From contig JAPFBL010000105.1 of the NCBI GenBank assembly GCA_026182355.1, positions 797,001-861,000 of the forward strand: a stretch of DNA of 64,000 bases. Direction: 5' to 3'. Positions 13,046 through 25,900 of the stretch are shown one piece after another; the stretch's first letter is position 1; each line of letters begins with the position of its first letter. This DNA comes from Hermatobates lingyangjiaoensis (lineage: Eukaryota; Arthropoda; Insecta; Hemiptera; Hermatobatidae). The position numbers and the translations under genes were made by a program. The notes under the pieces were generated by a model. That model was not told where the DNA came from. It did not search any database and saw only the letters and a program-made list of their open reading frames with translations.

Positions 13046-16000
13046 TTGTGAATAGAATGAACATTTCAGGAAGGACAAATGGATGTACTTCTACTCTAAT
13101 AGAACTACAATACTTAACATCATCGTTTTGCACTGTAATATTGACACAGATTGTAAAACAAACCGATCTTTTGGTATAATTTAAATTTTTATAGCTGGAA
13201 GTTTGAAATTTTTAAAAATAAATTATATGAACTATTAAACTAAAATAGTGAAAGAACTGTCAATTTTATTTCACTGGATTCACTAAAAAAATTTCTAAAG
13301 CAATGCAAATAATGTAAATAAATGTAAACAAATACTTGTATAGCAAGCAAACCATTAGTTCAGGAACAGTATTCAGTTTTTATAACCTTATTGTTTTTTG
13401 CCGTGATTGAAATTTCATGAATGAAACTTAATTTAGTGTTCAATTTTTTGGCAAAATATCATGGTATTTTAATGAGGCGTTTAGCGTGAAGCAAACATTC
13501 ACTCAAAACAGAAAATGTACTCTAACAGATCTGTGTAATTTTATTTTGTAAGTAATTTTGAAAGGATTACACACAATCGTTCTATTTTTAGGTATAGTTT
13601 CATTTTGATCCCTCAAAGGGCATGAGTTGTATCGCTCTCACAAGTTTCAGATTGAATTAGAAGTCACAATTATTACATTTTATAGAAAAAAATATTTTCT
13701 GTTGTTTTAAAAGTTTGAGGAAATTTTTCATTTATTGCTTTTGTAGCCTCGAAGATAATGTCAAAATTTCAAGACTCTAGAATTAATAGTTTAGGAAAAA
13801 AAATTTGGCTAAAAACAAATTTTTGGCATAAAAGTGACTTTCCCATCATGCATAATTGCTCCCAAACAGTACGGCTCATCCACACTATGAGGCTCATTTT
13901 TGTGAAAAATATTAATTTGATCCATCAAAGATTCTGGACCGCAGCGTGGCCACAAACTTTGGATATATACTCACCCACCCGCACTCACACTCAGACATCA
14001 TCGAGAAAACTTAATAAAACGACTTCTGGGACCTTAGAACATGTAATTCCGTCCAAATCTCGAGATGGAATTTTTTCACGATGACTATACTTTACTTATA
14101 GTTTTTGATTTACGCAGGGCCTCAAACTGCCGACCATTAAGATTCAATAGCTTTGAGGTTTAGTTTGTACGGTTCGATAAACACTTTCTTTCAGTTTTTC
14201 TTATTGAATAATTTTTTAAAAGAAATTATAATTACAGATACATTTTTTTTAAATCAACAACACTTTATGGTTTTCAGCAATAACAGGTTGACTTTGAATG
14301 GTCTTCAAACGAATTTTCAAACAGCAGTCGTGTCCCTAATACAGTGACCTAGTCTATGCGACCTTTCCACACCAATGTAATTATCGGAAGAGACAATTGA
14401 ATTATTAAGCCGATAAAACTACAAAGAGAGTTGAAGGACTACCTCTTTATATTACTGAAAACTTTTCAGCACTCTCAGCCAAAAAACAACAAATTTACCA
14501 TTCTTAAACACAGTAGAAATTCCAGTTACTTCAACAATAGTTTAAAGACAAAAAGTGACTACCAAAAAGAGTTGTTTATTATAGACTATTTCAAACTGTT
14601 TTTAGGGCAATTTCCTTTTTTATGGAGTCGCTTGTCTTTACTGATATATTCCTGCATGTATATACATACAATCTTCACCATCATCTTAAAATGAAAACCT
14701 TCAGTTCTACGTTTAGCTTCAACGATTCAGCTAAAGGCTTTATCATACAATGTACCTACCTTGCAGAAAAGTAAAGACTAGAATTAAGCTAGACTGTCTA
14801 ACCCCTCTAATCCCTTTCTGACATCTAACTACGTCAGCTCCGTTCAGCTTCTTAGAACATGCTCTGGGTGCTTTTCACCCGGCTTCTCCCGACTACTCAA
14901 TACAATTGTATGTAAAATATTGGCCTGTATATTAACTTAACAATAAATCTAGTTAAATGTATCTTATTTTACTGAAAAATGATATTACTTAGGGTTTTGA
15001 TAAATAATTATTACGAAATATTTTGCTTTATAAACATACATTATAAATGAACATTATACAAGCAAAAAGTTTTCAAAAATTATGAAAAGTCGCAAAATTA
15101 TGAAAAAGGAGTGACACTAAATGAAGAAGGTTCAAGACACTGTCCTAAACGAAACTGATAATCTATGTCAACGGGGATGGAGTGAGGCTGTTGGGGGTCG
15201 ACAGCACGGTTTTTCTTTACTTACCTGAGGTACCTTTTTGTTTACTTTGGGAAAAAAATATATATTACCAGCTTTTGTATCCAACTTTAGCCAGATTGTT
15301 TAGTTTTAGTTTTGCAGTGGTAAATCAATCAAATCGTACCATCTGAATGTTTATAAAGATAGATTTTATGTGAAATGTCGGGCCCTTCATTTCCAACATG
15401 TAATTAAAGTCTGTTTGTTGTTCTTATCTAACAGCCCGACAGCTCTACCATCACCATTTTCTGAAGCCCTTTTAATTCTTATCTACTTAATAGCTGGTCT
15501 GATTCCTCTTTGTTAAGATGTTCGATTTGAAACGTCTTTGTTTCTTAATAGATTCTGTAGACAGTTTTCCAATTGCATTCAGTTTTTGGGCAGCTTCGTT
15601 TAAACTTCATTAAATAAACTTTTATAGCTCACATCATAAATAAACGCATTGCAAATATGTGCTATTCAAATAAACTTTCTTCACATTTTTTTCATTTAAA
15701 AAGGTCCATTGATTGTCTTCTTTATGACATTAACACTTTGACCTATTTAAAACTCTTGCATAGTAAACCTGATTTAACAGGTATCATTTCATCAATGTTA
15801 ATTGAGCCATTTGAAACCCATAAAAACACACAAACATAAAGAGAAATTTATATACAGACAGATAAAGTACCTAAATAGGTAAATATTTATAAAGTAAGCA
15901 TTAGCACTGACTTCTACCAGAAATTATTGAATAAAATGTCCAAAAAATACAAAATATATATCAGCCTATACAGTTAACAACTTTATGTCTAACAATGAAA

Positions 16001-16058
16001 TGAATCATTAATACAAATAGCAATATCATAGAAATTAATTATATATTTGCAATATTTT
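13046..16058. other. AT-rich DNA, no gene seen
   Basis: I looked for an exon carrying the transporter TM1 core (Trp-Arg-Phe-Pro-Tyr, then Gly-Gly-Gly) and did not find one. Open frames here lack motifs. Confidence 0.4.
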
Positions 16059-16230
16059 ACATAAACACGTGAAATAACAATCAATAATCAAACCACAATA
16101 TGAAATGGGAAAAAAAGACTAAGTCCTTTCAAAGATTAAGATCAGTTGGGTTTTTGACTCTGATGAAGACCGCTTGTTACGGTTGACGGATCCTAGTCTT
16201 TTTTTTTTCATTTCATACTGTTGTTTGATC

Positions 16231-16240
<10 letters not shown>
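16059..16240 (+). repeat. Dispersed inverted-repeat element, full copy
   Basis: The left arm (ACATAAACACGTG, then AAACCACAATATGAAATGGG, then AAGACTAAG) and a degraded inverted right arm (CCTAGTCTT, TTTCATACTGTTGTTTGATCA) flank a centre with CAGTTGGGTTTTTGACTCTG and GAAGACCGCTTGTTACGG. It ends in a TA dinucleotide run. A related copy lies at 38465-38620 and one arm at 12661-12745. No coding capacity. Confidence 0.8.

Positions 16241-16264
<24 letters not shown>
16241..16264. repeat. (TA)n microsatellite
   Basis: Uninterrupted TA dinucleotides directly after the dispersed element. Confidence 0.9.
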
Positions 16265-16273
<9 letters not shown>

Positions 16274-16722
16274 TTCTTTAAATTCAACATAAAACAAATA
16301 GACCAAAAAAAAGGCAATTTAAAATTTAACATTGTTTTAAACGTAAGAAGGAATGGTTGTTTGCCATAAGTTTTCTCTGAAATCTCTTATTGATAGCTAA
16401 CACCATAAGAAATTATATCACTTTTTTTGTATATCCACTTTCTCCTTCTGAAGTAAGTACCACATTTGACAATATCCCTGGCTTTTATGAACAAAGTACA
16501 TGACCTCCTAAACTGGGGATTAAAACAGCCTCCGTATGTGTTTATATTTTCCGGCAATAAAATTACGAAATATATTTTCAACTGTAATCCTGTTAGTCAT
16601 ATGTTTTTATCATATATTAATATTTGCGATGGTTTTCATTGACATAAAGCGTAAGTTTTGTTCTTTGTTTCTCTAAAATGCACATTTAATGTAGCAGCAG
16701 ATAAAAGTGGGGTTTGTTGCAG

Positions 16723-16955
16723 GTGCGTTTCTGATCCCCTTCGCCATAATGTTGATTCTGGAGGGAATCCCCCTGTTCCTCATCGAGCTGGGTATCGGCC
16801 AGAAGATGCGTCTCGGCGCCCTCGGAGTCTGGAACACCATTCACCCCTGGCTCGGGGGCATGGGTATCGCTTCAGGAACAGTCACCTTCTTTGTTGCCCT
16901 TTACTACAACGTTATCATTACCTGGTGTTTTTTCTACTTATTCAACTCTTTCCAG
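16723..16955 (+). CDS. SLC6A19-like: Transporter exon a: TM2, IL1 and TM3
   Basis: The exon opens after a TTGTTGCAG acceptor and carries two bases of a split Gly codon, so the previous exon should end in G, as expected for the family's Gly-Gly-Gly-Ala motif. It encodes GAFLIPF, then [14 protein letters not shown] (TM2 and the start of the first intracellular loop), LGVWN, and TM3 ending FYLFNSFQ with the YYN motif. The exon is clearly GC-richer than the surrounding intron. The donor at 16956 (GTAGCA) keeps the family spacing NSFQ-x-PLPW. A second in-frame donor sits 21 nt downstream at 16977. The TM2 tyrosine that helps bind chloride in serotonin-type members is leucine here (codon at 16779). 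Confidence 0.93.
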
Positions 16956-19900
16956 GTAGCATTGCAACCCTCAAAAGTAAGCGTGTTTTTTTTTCATTTT
17001 TTTTTTTAACTATAATTTATTTTTGTGTTTTGAAAGTAGCGAGTAGTTGATTTAACCTCAAAACTAATTTCGTAGATTTGAAATTATGTTACTTACATTT
17101 TAATTTATACATTCCTTTAATTTACAAATATTTTTGTTTGTTTATTATTTTATAAAATTAAGATAGGAAAGTTATTTAAAATTGAAATGCACAATCCGCT
17201 GTTAAAAGGCGCGTAATAATTGATTGACTATTGGCAGACTAGCCTCTGGCCTCGCATTCTGTCTTACAACAGGCCGAAAAGTATAACAAATCAAGGAATA
17301 ACATAGGCACTTATTAAAATAAACTGCATTTCCTTGAATTATTGAAGTTTATCGATGAAAACAAAATGTAGTAATGTAAGAAAAGTAATATTTAAAAGGC
17401 CATATGAGATGTGTGAACGATTGAAATCTGTCAGCCTTCATTCCATCATCATCAGACTTGAAAATGTTTAAAAACATATTTTTCTACGAATTTAATTTAT
17501 GAATGATTAAAATTGTCTGTGTTATATTTAAAATTTATGAGTGATGGAATAAATTCAAAAGTAGGAACGGTCCTAACCTATATATTGATATGCAACATTG
17601 GCTTAGTACTTAGATACTACCAACAATTTCCATTTTTTCCTTTGAAAATTGTACACATATATAAACTTTTATATAGATCAAGTATTATTGATTATATAGA
17701 GACACACATACATGCACACATACGTTTTTTATATTATACATTTTATATAAGTATATTGACAATTACCTACTTTCAAAATTTGAGAAATGGAACTCAAATT
17801 ATTAGACTAAGCAACTAGTTCTAACCGAAAGAGAACATATGTGAGAGAGAATATGTGAAAGAGAACATGGTGTTGAGGGTAAGAAGTGAAAGGGTTATTT
17901 AAAGCCCGAAAGGCAAGCAAAAAGAGAAAAAGGTTAGCTAGGGTAAACACTGGACTTCGGGAACAAATGAGAAAAACATGTCTGTCAGCTCATGTGACCC
18001 CTAGACATAGCTATCGCGCTCGTTATTATCGAAGGATAATTCAAGCAAACTGTTAATAATAATAATAATAATAATAAATCAAAGTATTGTCGAAATTTAT
18101 ACTATTATAACTGTTAAATTCAATTAACTAAGACTTAAGTTAATAAAGTCTTATCAATTAAGTAGAGGTGACTCTACGAAAGTTATAAAGCCTATTTCAT
18201 GTGACTCGAAGCTGTTTGGAGAGAATTGTGTAAATATGGGTGGTAGATCCTGATCAAACCCTGATCCTGTAGAACCCTGATCAAAATCAAAATAAAGTAA
18301 TTAGTTCTCCCGAAAAAATTGTATAAGATCTATATCTTTCTTTGTATCTAAATGTCTCCAGTCGCATCACCCACATGCTGATCGTTTCACATGCCGTGAT
18401 TGTGACATATCCAGACAGGCAAACTTTGTTTTTTATATATACAGATTTTGAAAAGCTCAATTTTTAATAATGTCTATTTGTAATTTACTTTTTTTTAATT
18501 TTACCAATGGAATAAAGTGAAAATTAATTAAACATACCTCAGCCAAAGTCCACTTATAAAATTTAATTAAATAAAAAAATTATAATTATTAAATAGTAAT
18601 ATAGCTCAATTATATTTAATAAATATAATTATTAATGATTCAACAATATCATGTGATTTTAAATTGATGAGTTAAAACACTTGTGACGCTTTCATTGATG
18701 GCGGCAAACATTTTGACATTTGAAGCGACAGTCGTGAAGCCTCGATTAAAATGGGTATAAAACTCTTCAGAAAAGAGCATTCACTGATATCACTTCAAAC
18801 ATTCCAAACAAACCAAATCCAACTTGTCTCATACATAGGTAGTTAAGGAACAACTATCAAATCGAAATGAAACTGTCCACAATCTCTCCGGACGGACAGT
18901 TATCTTTGCAATGTCATGCAGGTCTGTTTAGACATAGCGATATCTAACGAGGTCAGTTCATGAAGTATCCGACAGTCTATGAAAACAAAAAAAATTTTAT
19001 ATTTTACCATTCAATCATTCACCGATGAAAAAACTCCCCTTGGAAGTTCATACACTTCTCCATTCGATATTATCATTACTGGTAAAATGTTTGCTTTTCC
19101 TTCCAATAACAAAATAAATGGTTATTGATATCGCTTATTTCATAATTTTCTCCTTCATTTCAAAGTTCTTCATCCCTATGCGCTGTTGTTTTCAGTTTGA
19201 AGAGCTATAAGAAATCAGAAGGTGATATATATGGATAACAGTATCCAAGTTGACGAACAAGTACATATACATAGTGCTGTCTTTTAGTCAAGCTTTGCTC
19301 AGGTAGGCAGAATGAGTGGTGCACTGTCATTGTCAAGGTGATAGTTTCACACCCACAAGCCGATCGTTTCCGACACACAGGTCCGTGATTGTGTCACACA
19401 TCCTTCAGATAACACTTCTACTTGTTTTTTTTGTTTTCTTTTTTATGGCGAGTATTCACGATGCACGATATTCTTGCACTTAAAAAAACATGAACATTTC
19501 TTTTGATGCTGTGGACCAGTCGTAGTTTTTCGATTCCTTGCGATATGCATCAATTGTGATATCTGGAGTTATACTTCAGATTATTCACCCACGTGTCATC
19601 ACCAGGGATGATAGTCTTCATGAAGTCACAGTTACCTTTAGAACAGTTAAGCAGCAGTTGTGAAATTCCCAGGTGTTATCGTACTGAAACACAAGCAAAT
19701 TCAGAATTTCGCTGAAACATGTCATGAGGACAGACCTTTGGTTGTTCTTACATCTTCCAAGATCCTGTCAATTGTACGACGGTCTTCCATTACTACTAGG
19801 TGCACATTTGCAATTAATTATTCGTGTTTTCAAGGAGATATCCTGCAAGACTGTGATCGCTTATAAGACGGTCGCCTTCATTATTTAAATATCTTAGTAT

Positions 19901-22900
19901 ATTTTAACTAAATTTAAATGTTGGTTTAATGAGATATAAGAAATAAATTTAAATTAAGTTATTCGCAACTTTACTGAATGCATACCATTGTAAAACTCGT
20001 GGATAATCAATTGGATTATTATTTTCGATAATATTATGGCCAGATGATAATTAAGATGAAAACGTAATGAACGGTTATACCTCCTTAAATGGGCTCATCA
20101 AACAAATTTTTACATTTTTTTTTAAAGAAGTCCAAATGTTGGGATCTCGATGTTGGGATCGAGTGCAAAAACTGGTTAGTTGAAATTTTATTAAATCAGA
20201 ATCACACTGTGATTCCTTCATCAAATCCCTACTTTGAATTATAACGCCAACGCAAAGAATGGGACAGTTACGTAATGTAAGCTAAACCGTAATGTCCATT
20301 TTGTTTGTAATTTTTTCCATAAAATCATTTATTTATTATTTAATACAAATTTGAAATTTACTACAGTTTTACGACTCAAAGAAATACATATTTTTTAAAG
20401 AATTTGTAGTTATAAATAATTACAAATTTCTTATTTTCTTATTAATTTAGGAAACTTGATATTTCGAGAAATACTCGCGAAAGATGTATATAGTGTTCCA
20501 ACGACCATACATATAGGTCTTTACTTTTGACGCTGTTCTAGGAGTGGAAAGTAGCTCATTCATTATTTTAGATATGGGTGATTTGGAAGTTCTGATTTTT
20601 TTCCTTTGCAAATTTATGATGCAGTATAAGAAGTATAACGGGCAGTCGTATATATATGTATTTATTTACTCTCATAGTATTAATTGTAGTGAAGTTAAGA
20701 GACTATTCTAAAGACATATTCTGGCAGACATGCTGTTGGTGTCAAAGATGTGACTCTGGTGTGAGACGGTATTCCATATATTACAGATTGGCTTCAGCCA
20801 TCAGGGGGGGGGATTGAAAGACAGAAGAACAAGTCAAGAGTGGAATTGTAAAAAATAAATAATGTAGCAGATGAGTGATAAAGATGTTAATAAACAAATA
20901 GCAATGTCCTCTACAATATTATAGGGACAATAGTAAAAACATGCTAACGACATGAAGGAACTAAGGTAAAAGCTTCATAAAAGAAAGACAAATGTTCAAA
21001 GCTGAGCTCACACCCACCAGTCTAACGCATAGAATACTTCACGTGAATCACTATTTAATATTTCGAGAAAAGTTCACTTTATTTACCTGTAAGCAATGTT
21101 TGCTCAATATACTTTTTACATTTTTACCTATATCAGGTATATTTCGAGTAATAAAAAGCCGATGAGAAGTTTGTATAAAACTTGAGATAAAGTTCGATAA
21201 TAGTAACTATTAGCAATGAGACTTGTTGATTGGTATAGCAAACTGAGCTTCACCGTAAAGCTGAGTCTCTTGAAATGAAGTCAGTAGTAAAAACGATTTG
21301 GAACCACATGGATTCATGGAATAAAGAGTATTTCATTTTGTGTTTTGCTGCATGATGGGTTCTTTGTTAATCTGGTGCCATTACACACTGTGACTCAGCT
21401 CCTTAGTAGTATGATAGAGCACCTCCTTTGATGTCAAGTTTGTTGAGCGACTTCCACTTGACTGAGCTGTCTTGACTGAGCAGTGCAAAACTGTTCACCT
21501 TCATTAAAGACTTTCCAAAGTAAAACAGCTTTTAGTAAAAGAGCTAGAAGCTTTTAATAATTAATTAAAAAATTAATCTTTCTTATGATAAGCTTAAAAA
21601 GAGATAGGTAAATAAGAAACAATAATTAGCATTATTTTTTCACTACGATTTTAGTTTATGGCCTGGAATAAATTTGACCTAACTAAATTTTCCCAAAACC
21701 AACAACCATTGTCATGTAAAAAGACGTAGAGATTAATAAAGCCGTTTAGAAATTCTTAGCAAACAGACATAATATGTACGAGGGTCGTCCAGAAAATAAG
21801 TTCCGTTTTGGTCTGTAGGGCGGTAGGAGTGGTTTTTGCCAAATCCGGCAACACCGCTCGAAAGAGGAGAGGTGGGGGAATAGAATGAGAGGTGGGGGAC
21901 CTCAGTCGGTCAATTACCAACGTCAGGGCAGGTAGTTGAAATGGAGTCCTCCATGTCACGTCCCGCCACCTCGATCCCCGTTCCTCTCGAGTTGTTTTGC
22001 GCGGAGTGATTCAATTTCTTTATGCACAGGGTTTCAAATCAGTTCAAATTCACGAACAGCTCATTTCTGTTTATGGAGAAGGTGTAATGAGTGAATCAAT
22101 GGTGAGGAGATGGGTATGTGAATTTAAGGCGGGAAGACATTCAGCTCTCTAGGGACCACCGGGCGGAAACTTTCCGAAAGTCAAGTTTTTCCGAGACGAT
22201 CTCATGGATGAGGGATCGTGAGATGTCTGGGAAACTCAGGTGGAGTTCATCCAGGGTTAAACGACGATCTTTGCGAATTGCATTGTCGATTTCTGCGACA
22301 ATTTCGTCCGTCACAACTGAGGGTCTGCCTCTCCACTTTCATCCTCAAGTGAATGTCTTCCCGCCTTAAATTCACGTACCATCTCCTCACCATTGATTCA
22401 CTCATTACACCTTCTCATAAACAGAAATGAGCTGTTCGTGAATTTGAACTGATTTGAAACCCTGTGCATAAAGAAATTGAATCACTCCGCGCAAAACAAC
22501 TCGAGAGGGAACGGGGATCGAGGTGGCGGGACGTGACATGGAGGGCTCCATTTCAACTACGTGCCCTGACGTTGGTAATTGACCGACTGAGGTCCCCCAC
22601 CTCTCATTCTATTCCCCCACCTCTCCTCTTTCGAGCGGTGTTGCCGGATTTGGCAAAAACCACTCCTACTGCCCTACAGACCAAAACGGAACTTATTTTC
22701 TGGACGACCCTCGTATATAAGTATAAATACGAAGAAAAGTAACTCACAGACTAAACATATTTAGTAATTCAATTTTTCATGAAATTTATCTTCATGAAAA
22801 AAGAAAGAGGAATACCAAGCACGGAGACGGAATATAGCAGGATACCAGAGTCACCACGCGTCAAGTGTCACCCACTCTAGAATTAATGAAGCAGCTAAGC

Positions 22901-25900
22901 GACAGAGGTAAATGAAGAGCATGAAGTCAAAGCAACATGAACAGCTTATCTAAAGAATGAAGTCAAAAATAAGACTGCGATAACGAGATATACATTAAAT
23001 GTAGTGAAGAGGAACAGAAAAAACCCAAGAGAAATAATAAATATATAAGTCTGGTTCCTTTTTAACTCTATGCTCTTCATTTATCTTGGCTGCTTTGGTT
23101 TTTCCTACTCTTTGTGCTGCTAACATGTCTTGTTTTACTATTATTTACATTTACTTCTTATCTGAATTTCATTTTCAATCATCTCTACTTCATTACTTGA
23201 GCCTGGGTGCGCGTGCCGGCACTCGTTAATTGGTCGGTCGACTGTCTCCACCGTGTTTGCTCATTTTCTTCTAAAGACGGATTTTCCGAAAATTTGAATT
23301 ACTAAATATGTTCCTTTATCCAGTGTGTTCCTCTTCTTCTTATTTGAATTTGAGTATTCCAGCTTGGATAGTCTTTCCAATTTTAAAGTTAATAATATAT
23401 ATATATATTTCAAAAAGGAAAGAAAAAAACAGATAAAAACATACACAAAAAAAACTAGCAACGATATTTCAACATTCGTCGTCATCAGGCAAAAATAGTC
23501 CCTTTGAGTAGCTGAAGCCAACTCCAACTACTTTGTATATAACCCTTATATATATATAACCTTTGGATAACTTTTCTATCACCTTTTTACAATCATGTGG
23601 ACGAAGTCAACCAATCCCCAACAATATCTCTATTGTACAGTTGCCACCCGCCTCATGCTAAGAAGGCTGGCTATACCCGGTTCTTTTTCATTATGCATTC
23701 ATAGAATTTGCAACATCTCAAGATAAACATCACCAAATTAATCAACTAAAACCAAAATGTCTCAAAAGTGGCTTCCCCTAACATTTTATAAACAAACGCA
23801 TCATGTCGGCTGAAATCAATCATGTACCTCGTATTGATTGTATTCCTCACTATAATAGCCCTTTCCTCAAGACCAAATTCTTTCCTGCAATCAATAAATT
23901 ACGCACAGTTATCAAAGAACTCTATCTTCCCTCTCACTCTCCCTTACTACATGTAATATCTTTACTAAATCATCACGTCATTCTTTTAGACTGGCCCCCA
24001 CTCTTGGTAACATCTTTTCACAAAGAAATTTTAAAAAGTGTAAAAATTTTAATTTTCCTGCAGTTTTGTGCTATACCTCACACTTTCGGCACGAAACAAT
24101 GTGGCCGACAAAATTGCCTCACATGCCCAATCATTAAACCTCACCGTCATTTCACTTCCACTCTTAGCAACCAACATTACCTCCTGTCCTTCCCCAGTTC
24201 TTCCATATCTAGCAACTGCCTGCGTTCATCGTCTAGACTGTACAAAATGTGTCTCATTCTCTCCGTATGAATGGTCACAGGTCATCTGTTGGTCACCATG
24301 GAAGCTGCCTATTGCTACCCACTCTAATGTCCACAACCTTCCTTTCAATGAGTCCTTTAGAGTTCAAATTCTGAGACAGTTATCCAGTAAAGACATCTGA
24401 ACCACTTTAAAAGCATCTGAGAAGGCTCTCATTTGGCGTTGGATACTATAAACGCCCCCGGTCTTAATTTTCTCAGATTATTCTCTTTATTTACTTTATT
24501 TTATTATATTTACTACTTTTTGTTTCATTATCTTTTCTTTTTTAGTTAAATTTGTTTGTTTGCTTTCAAAAAATTTGTTTTTTGAATTTTTGTACTTAAC
24601 GACTCTAAAGTTTACTTTTTACTTGGTTTTTTATGTTACATTTTCACTCTTTCTCACTTCGCCTCAGAATTACAGACATTGTAATTTTTAATTTGTGAAA
24701 ATACATTTTCCATTTTCCTCTTTTTCCTTTCTCTCGTCATTCACTCAATACTACTCTCATTTATTAATTTGGTCTTTAGTCTATTTTTATTTATTTAGGT
24801 CTTAGGATAGCACACAGACCGTAAGTGTATCAGTGTTGGCCCACTCCAGATTCTTACTTCTGGTATAATAAGTTATGTAAATGAAATTGTTAGTTTTCAA
24901 CACTTTATTAATTACATGTTCAGTCATTCCACGCATTTTATTATTTATTTTATGCGGGTCCAACAATAAAAAACAACTTGTTTGAGAATGAATAAAGCAT
25001 TGTACGAAGACACTTCGAAGACAATATCGATCTGCCTTTAGCTGAGTTATTTCCAGAAATCAGATCACAGAGCCATCTGTCTATTTGTTTGGGAATGTAC
25101 TTCGAACAAAGACTGTTTCCATGGTAAACTTGTTAGCTATTGAGCTTAGAAAATAGCCAAGCCTACCATTTCACAAAGTTTACATACTCATTATCTTCTA
25201 GATATACATATATCTTCTAGACATTTATCTTACAAGATGCAATACAATAATTAGTTACTTTAACTCTTGAAACATTATGCAACTCTGTTTGAACTTTACA
25301 TCCGCTGCAGTTATGTCCAAATTGAAACATTTTGAATGGAACTGTAGGAAAATTGCATTACAATAGTCTGTAAATATGTACAGTGAAACTAAACAAGAGT
25401 CTATAATTTCTTAAATATTGTGACTAGCATTATGTTGAGCTAGTGATTCATGAGTAACCATCCCATCAATTTAATATCAATTTAATATCCCATCATGAGT
25501 AATATCAATTTAAATATACAAAAAAGCGCTATTTAAATACGTCTATATAAATTACATTTTTATAATTGAAATAATTTTTATAATAAATCTAATACCCGTT
25601 ATGAAATCAATTAAAATAATGCAGTAGATAATCAAGTCAAAGATTTTTAAAGTATAAGTTTTTCATTCTATATACATTGAATGGCATAGGATCTCGTCCC
25701 ATGGCATAATTATGATTATTTACTTTTACAATTAAATTTTACTTTCAAAATTCTTTTTATGTCTAAATTGTCTTGTCTATTGTAAAAGCAATCAGTTATT
25801 TATCAAAATAATTGACTCTTTAAAACGCGTAAGTAGTTGTAAATAATTTTTTATTTAATGGAGTTTTTTTATTTGAAAAGAAGGTTATTATTGTTAAATG

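Noticed and set aside
12857..13078. Cys/Val-rich and Thr/His-rich open frames
   Set aside because: Translation of a GT microsatellite.
21756..22742. Protein genes from the open frames at 21756-21959, 22118-22369 and 22464-22742
   Set aside because: They are antisense or wrong-frame readings of the mariner arms.
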